From CAYMLL01 sp964390645 (lineage in GTDB: Bacteria > Planctomycetota > UBA8108): a stretch of DNA of 8,868 nucleotides. The stretch is taken from NCBI GenBank assembly GCA_964390645.1, contig CAYMLL010000306.1:1-8868 (forward strand), in the 5' to 3' direction. The translations under genes were made by a program, and so were the position numbers. The notes below the pieces were generated by a model that searched no databases, was not told the DNA's origin, and saw only the letters and a program-made list of their open reading frames with translations. Numbering within the stretch: the first letter of the stretch is position 1; every line of letters begins with the position of its first letter. This document shows, piece after piece, positions 7,170 through 8,868 of this stretch.

Positions 7170-8303
7170 GTGACGAAGGCTCGACAACTGCTGTTTCTCC
7201 TCCTGACCATCGCCGGCCTCTCGCTGCCGGAGATGACGCTGCGGTCGTCGGATGCCACGCACGTGGACCTCCTCGACCTCCCCTTCCCGACACTCGGCGG
7301 CAAGCAGTTCTGGAAAGACCGGCTCGTCGACAAGGGCTGGCGCATCCAGGAGAATGTCCTCACCGGCCACTGCCGGCTGCTCGATCGCAGCGACATACGT
7401 CGAACCTGGGGGAGCTTCGAGGATTGCTCGAGAAGGCTCGACCGTTTACGCCCGGCCGATGCTCTCGGACCGGAGCGCCAGCATCTCGTCGTCCTGCTTC
7501 ACGGACTCGGTCGCGCGAAGGAGTCCTTCTCGCTGATGGCCGACGCGCTGAGAGACGACGGATACGCCGTCGCGGCGATCAACTACCCGAGCCTCTGCGG
7601 CGGCCTTGCACAACACGCGATCCAGGTCGCCGAGGTCATCGATCGCTCGCTCGGCGCGCAGCGCGTCTCCTTCGTCACGCACAGCCTCGGTGCCCTCGTC
7701 GTGCGCCGGCTGCTCGGAAACGACGGCCCGTGGAAGAACGGCCGCGAGATCGGCCGTGTGGTGATGCTCGCGCCCCCGAACCAGGGCAGCGCCATCGCCG
7801 ACAGGCTCCAGGGCTGCGGCCTCTACCGGCTTCTCACGGGCGACTCCGGTCAAGACGCGACTACGAGACGCGCGAGAGTTCTCCCGACACCGACGTGTGA
7901 GTTCGGTGTCATCGCCGGCGGACGAGGTGACGACCGCGGCTACAACCCGTTTCTCGTCGGCGACGACGACGGGGTCGTTCGCGTGGAGACGACACGGCTC
8001 GACAGAATGAGAGACTTCCTCATCGTGCCGTCCATCCACACGCTGATACTGCGCGACAACGAGGCAATCCGCGCGACCCGAGCCTTCTTGAAGAACGGTC
8101 GCTTCGGGGAAACTCGCCGAACTCGAGCTGGACTCGCTGACTTCGAGCCCTGTGGCCGTCGATCGGTCCGATTGCCAGGCACGTCACGGGACAGGAGGAG
8201 ATCAGAAGAGCGGCGGTCCCGACCACCGCCGGCTCAGGACTGCGCCAGCAAATCCTCCTGCACGCTTTTCGCATCGTCGCTGTCACCGACGATGTCGGAG
8301 TGA
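7170..8303 (+). CDS. PGAP1-like (DUF676-type) alpha/beta hydrolase, probably exported
   Basis: A GTG start at 7170 has GGAG 7 nt upstream and is followed by a hydrophobic signal-like segment (residues 6-19). Residues about 105-310 are an alpha/beta hydrolase: VVLLHGLGR (oxyanion region, 107-115), the nucleophile elbow THSLGAL with Ser172, RVVMLAPPNQGS (196-207), Asp266/267 in VGDDDGVV, and His290 in PSIHTLIL. A Ser-Asp-His triad is therefore visible. This pattern is typical of bacterial lipase/esterase-like proteins related to PGAP1. The substrate is unknown; an ester or lipid in the envelope is the likely guess. The fold should end near FLKNGRFG (residue 313). The last 65 residues are Arg/Ser-rich, resemble no domain, and overlap the end of thiC on the other strand by 70 nt. 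They may be a read-out tail from a lost stop or a small frameshift near 8105. The gene is divergent from the dehydrogenase. Confidence 0.8.
   Translation: MTKARQLLFLLLTIAGLSLPEMTLRSSDATHVDLLDLPFPTLGGKQFWKDRLVDKGWRIQENVLTGHCRLLDRSDIRRTWGSFEDCSRRLDRLRPADALGPERQHLVVLLHGLGRAKESFSLMADALRDDGYAVAAINYPSLCGGLAQHAIQVAEVIDRSLGAQRVSFVTHSLGALVVRRLLGNDGPWKNGREIGRVVMLAPPNQGSAIADRLQGCGLYRLLTGDSGQDATTRRARVLPTPTCEFGVIAGGRGDDRGYNPFLVGDDDGVVRVETTRLDRMRDFLIVPSIHTLILRDNEAIRATRAFLKNGRFGETRRTRAGLADFEPCGRRSVRLPGTSRDRRRSEERRSRPPPAQDCASKSSCTLFASSLSPTMSE
8211..8231 (-). terminator. Hairpin just beyond the thiC stop
   Basis: CGGCGGT (8211-8217) pairs with ACCGCCG (8225-8231) across a 7-nt loop, 2 nt past the thiC stop codon in the direction of thiC transcription. 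The following minus-strand bases are pyrimidine-rich (CTCTTCTGATCTCC) but contain no real U-run. It is a plausible thiC transcript end and lies within the doubtful tail of the convergent hydrolase ORF. Confidence 0.4.
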
Positions 8304-8868
8304 CAGGCCGCCTTCTCGCCCTTCTGCGCGAGACGGTGTATCTCCTCGGGTGACAGTACGCCACGCTTCTGGAGAATCTCCTGCTGCTCGGACGTGAGCG
8401 CACCCGACTTGACGGCCTTGCCGCCCTCACGCTCGTACCCTTCGGCCTTGCCGGACGCAAACTCGACGATCTCCTTCGATATGCGCACCGAGCACCAGTC
8501 GTGACCACACATGGCGCAGAAGTCGGTGTCGACGTCGAGATCTTCGTCGTGAAATGCGCGGGCCGTGTCCGGATCGAAGGAAAGCTCGAAGTGCTTCTCC
8601 CAGTTGAGCGCCGCGCGAGCCTTGGTAAGCTCGTCGTCACGATCACGCGCACCCGGAATGCCGAGCGCGATGTCCGCCGAGTGCGCAGCAATCTTGTACG
8701 CGATGCAGCCCTGCTTGACATCGTCCTTCTTCGGCAAGCCGAGGTGCTCCTTCGGCGTCACGTAGCAGAGCATCGACGCACCGTGATACGCGGCAGCCGT
8801 CGCTCCGATGCACGATGTGATGTGGTCGTAGCCGGGAAAGATATCGGTGATGAGCGGTCCGAGGACGT
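8234..8868 (-). CDS. thiC: Phosphomethylpyrimidine synthase ThiC, C-terminal part (5' end outside window)
   Basis: The visible 210 residues, starting at VLGPLITDIFPGYDHITSCIG and open to the window edge, are clearly ThiC. Conserved segments are AAAYHGASMLCYVTPKEHLGLP, the helix IAAHSADIA, and the C-terminal cluster motif CAMCGHDWC (8518-8492). The spacing of that motif is C-x2-C-x4-C and it binds the [4Fe-4S] cluster that cleaves S-adenosylmethionine. ThiC turns aminoimidazole ribotide into hydroxymethylpyrimidine phosphate in cytoplasmic thiamine synthesis. A non-conserved tail of about 80 residues follows and ends in TGA. The N-terminal part and any TPP riboswitch upstream of it are outside the window, so regulation cannot be judged. 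It is convergent with the hydrolase gene. Confidence 0.95.
   Translation of the reverse strand, partial: VLGPLITDIFPGYDHITSCIGATAAAYHGASMLCYVTPKEHLGLPKKDDVKQGCIAYKIAAHSADIALGIPGARDRDDELTKARAALNWEKHFELSFDPDTARAFHDEDLDVDTDFCAMCGHDWCSVRISKEIVEFASGKAEGYEREGGKAVKSGALTSEQQEILQKRGVLSPEEIHRLAQKGEKAACHSDIVGDSDDAKSVQEDLLAQS

Noticed and set aside
8234..8236. The TGA ending thiC as a Sec codon
   Set aside because: The ThiC domain is complete well before it, and downstream sequence resembles nothing in the family.

Overview
This is a GC-rich bacterial window, roughly two thirds G+C by eye, from an organism that very probably uses selenocysteine (Sec). Large FG-GAP/ASPIC-UnbV proteins, exported redoxins and a PGAP1-like hydrolase fit Planctomycetota or similar deep-branching, environmental, often metagenome-derived lineages. 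That placement is inference and is weak.

The central observation is that two neighbouring genes on the + strand are each interrupted by one in-frame UGA, and the protein family continues in the same frame on the far side. In the second gene (4514-5962) the UGA replaces the first cysteine of a thioredoxin CxxC motif, giving U-G-P-C. In the first gene (98-4030) the UGA lies in the linker between an FG-GAP propeller and its ASPIC/UnbV domain, before Ser-Phe-Phe-Trp-Arg-Gln. Both UGAs are followed at once by a strong hairpin whose apical loop begins with GG exactly 18 nt after the UGA. That is the layout of a bacterial SECIS element. Both genes end in TAG. I therefore annotate both as selenoprotein genes rather than as pseudogenes or split ORFs.

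Layout: 1-97, no feature seen. 98-4030 (+), a 1310-aa exported or membrane-anchored protein made of FG-GAP repeats, the Sec site, ASPIC/UnbV, a redoxin domain with CSVC, and TPRs. 4031-4513, non-coding: a decayed minus-strand SDR C-terminus and a 12-bp hairpin. 4514-5962 (+), an exported 482-aa TlpA-like selenoprotein. 6023-7138 (-), a dihydroorotate dehydrogenase-like FMN enzyme, convergent with the selenoprotein. 7170-8303 (+), a PGAP1-like exported alpha/beta hydrolase, divergent from the dehydrogenase. 8234-8868 (-), the C-terminal part of thiC, cut by the window edge.

The two selenoproteins each carry an N-terminal hydrophobic segment and a thioredoxin-fold domain, so they may form an extracytoplasmic Sec-based redox module. 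This partnership is inferred from adjacency only. The remaining genes look like ordinary metabolic or envelope functions with no visible link to it. No selA, selB, selC or selD gene is present in the window.
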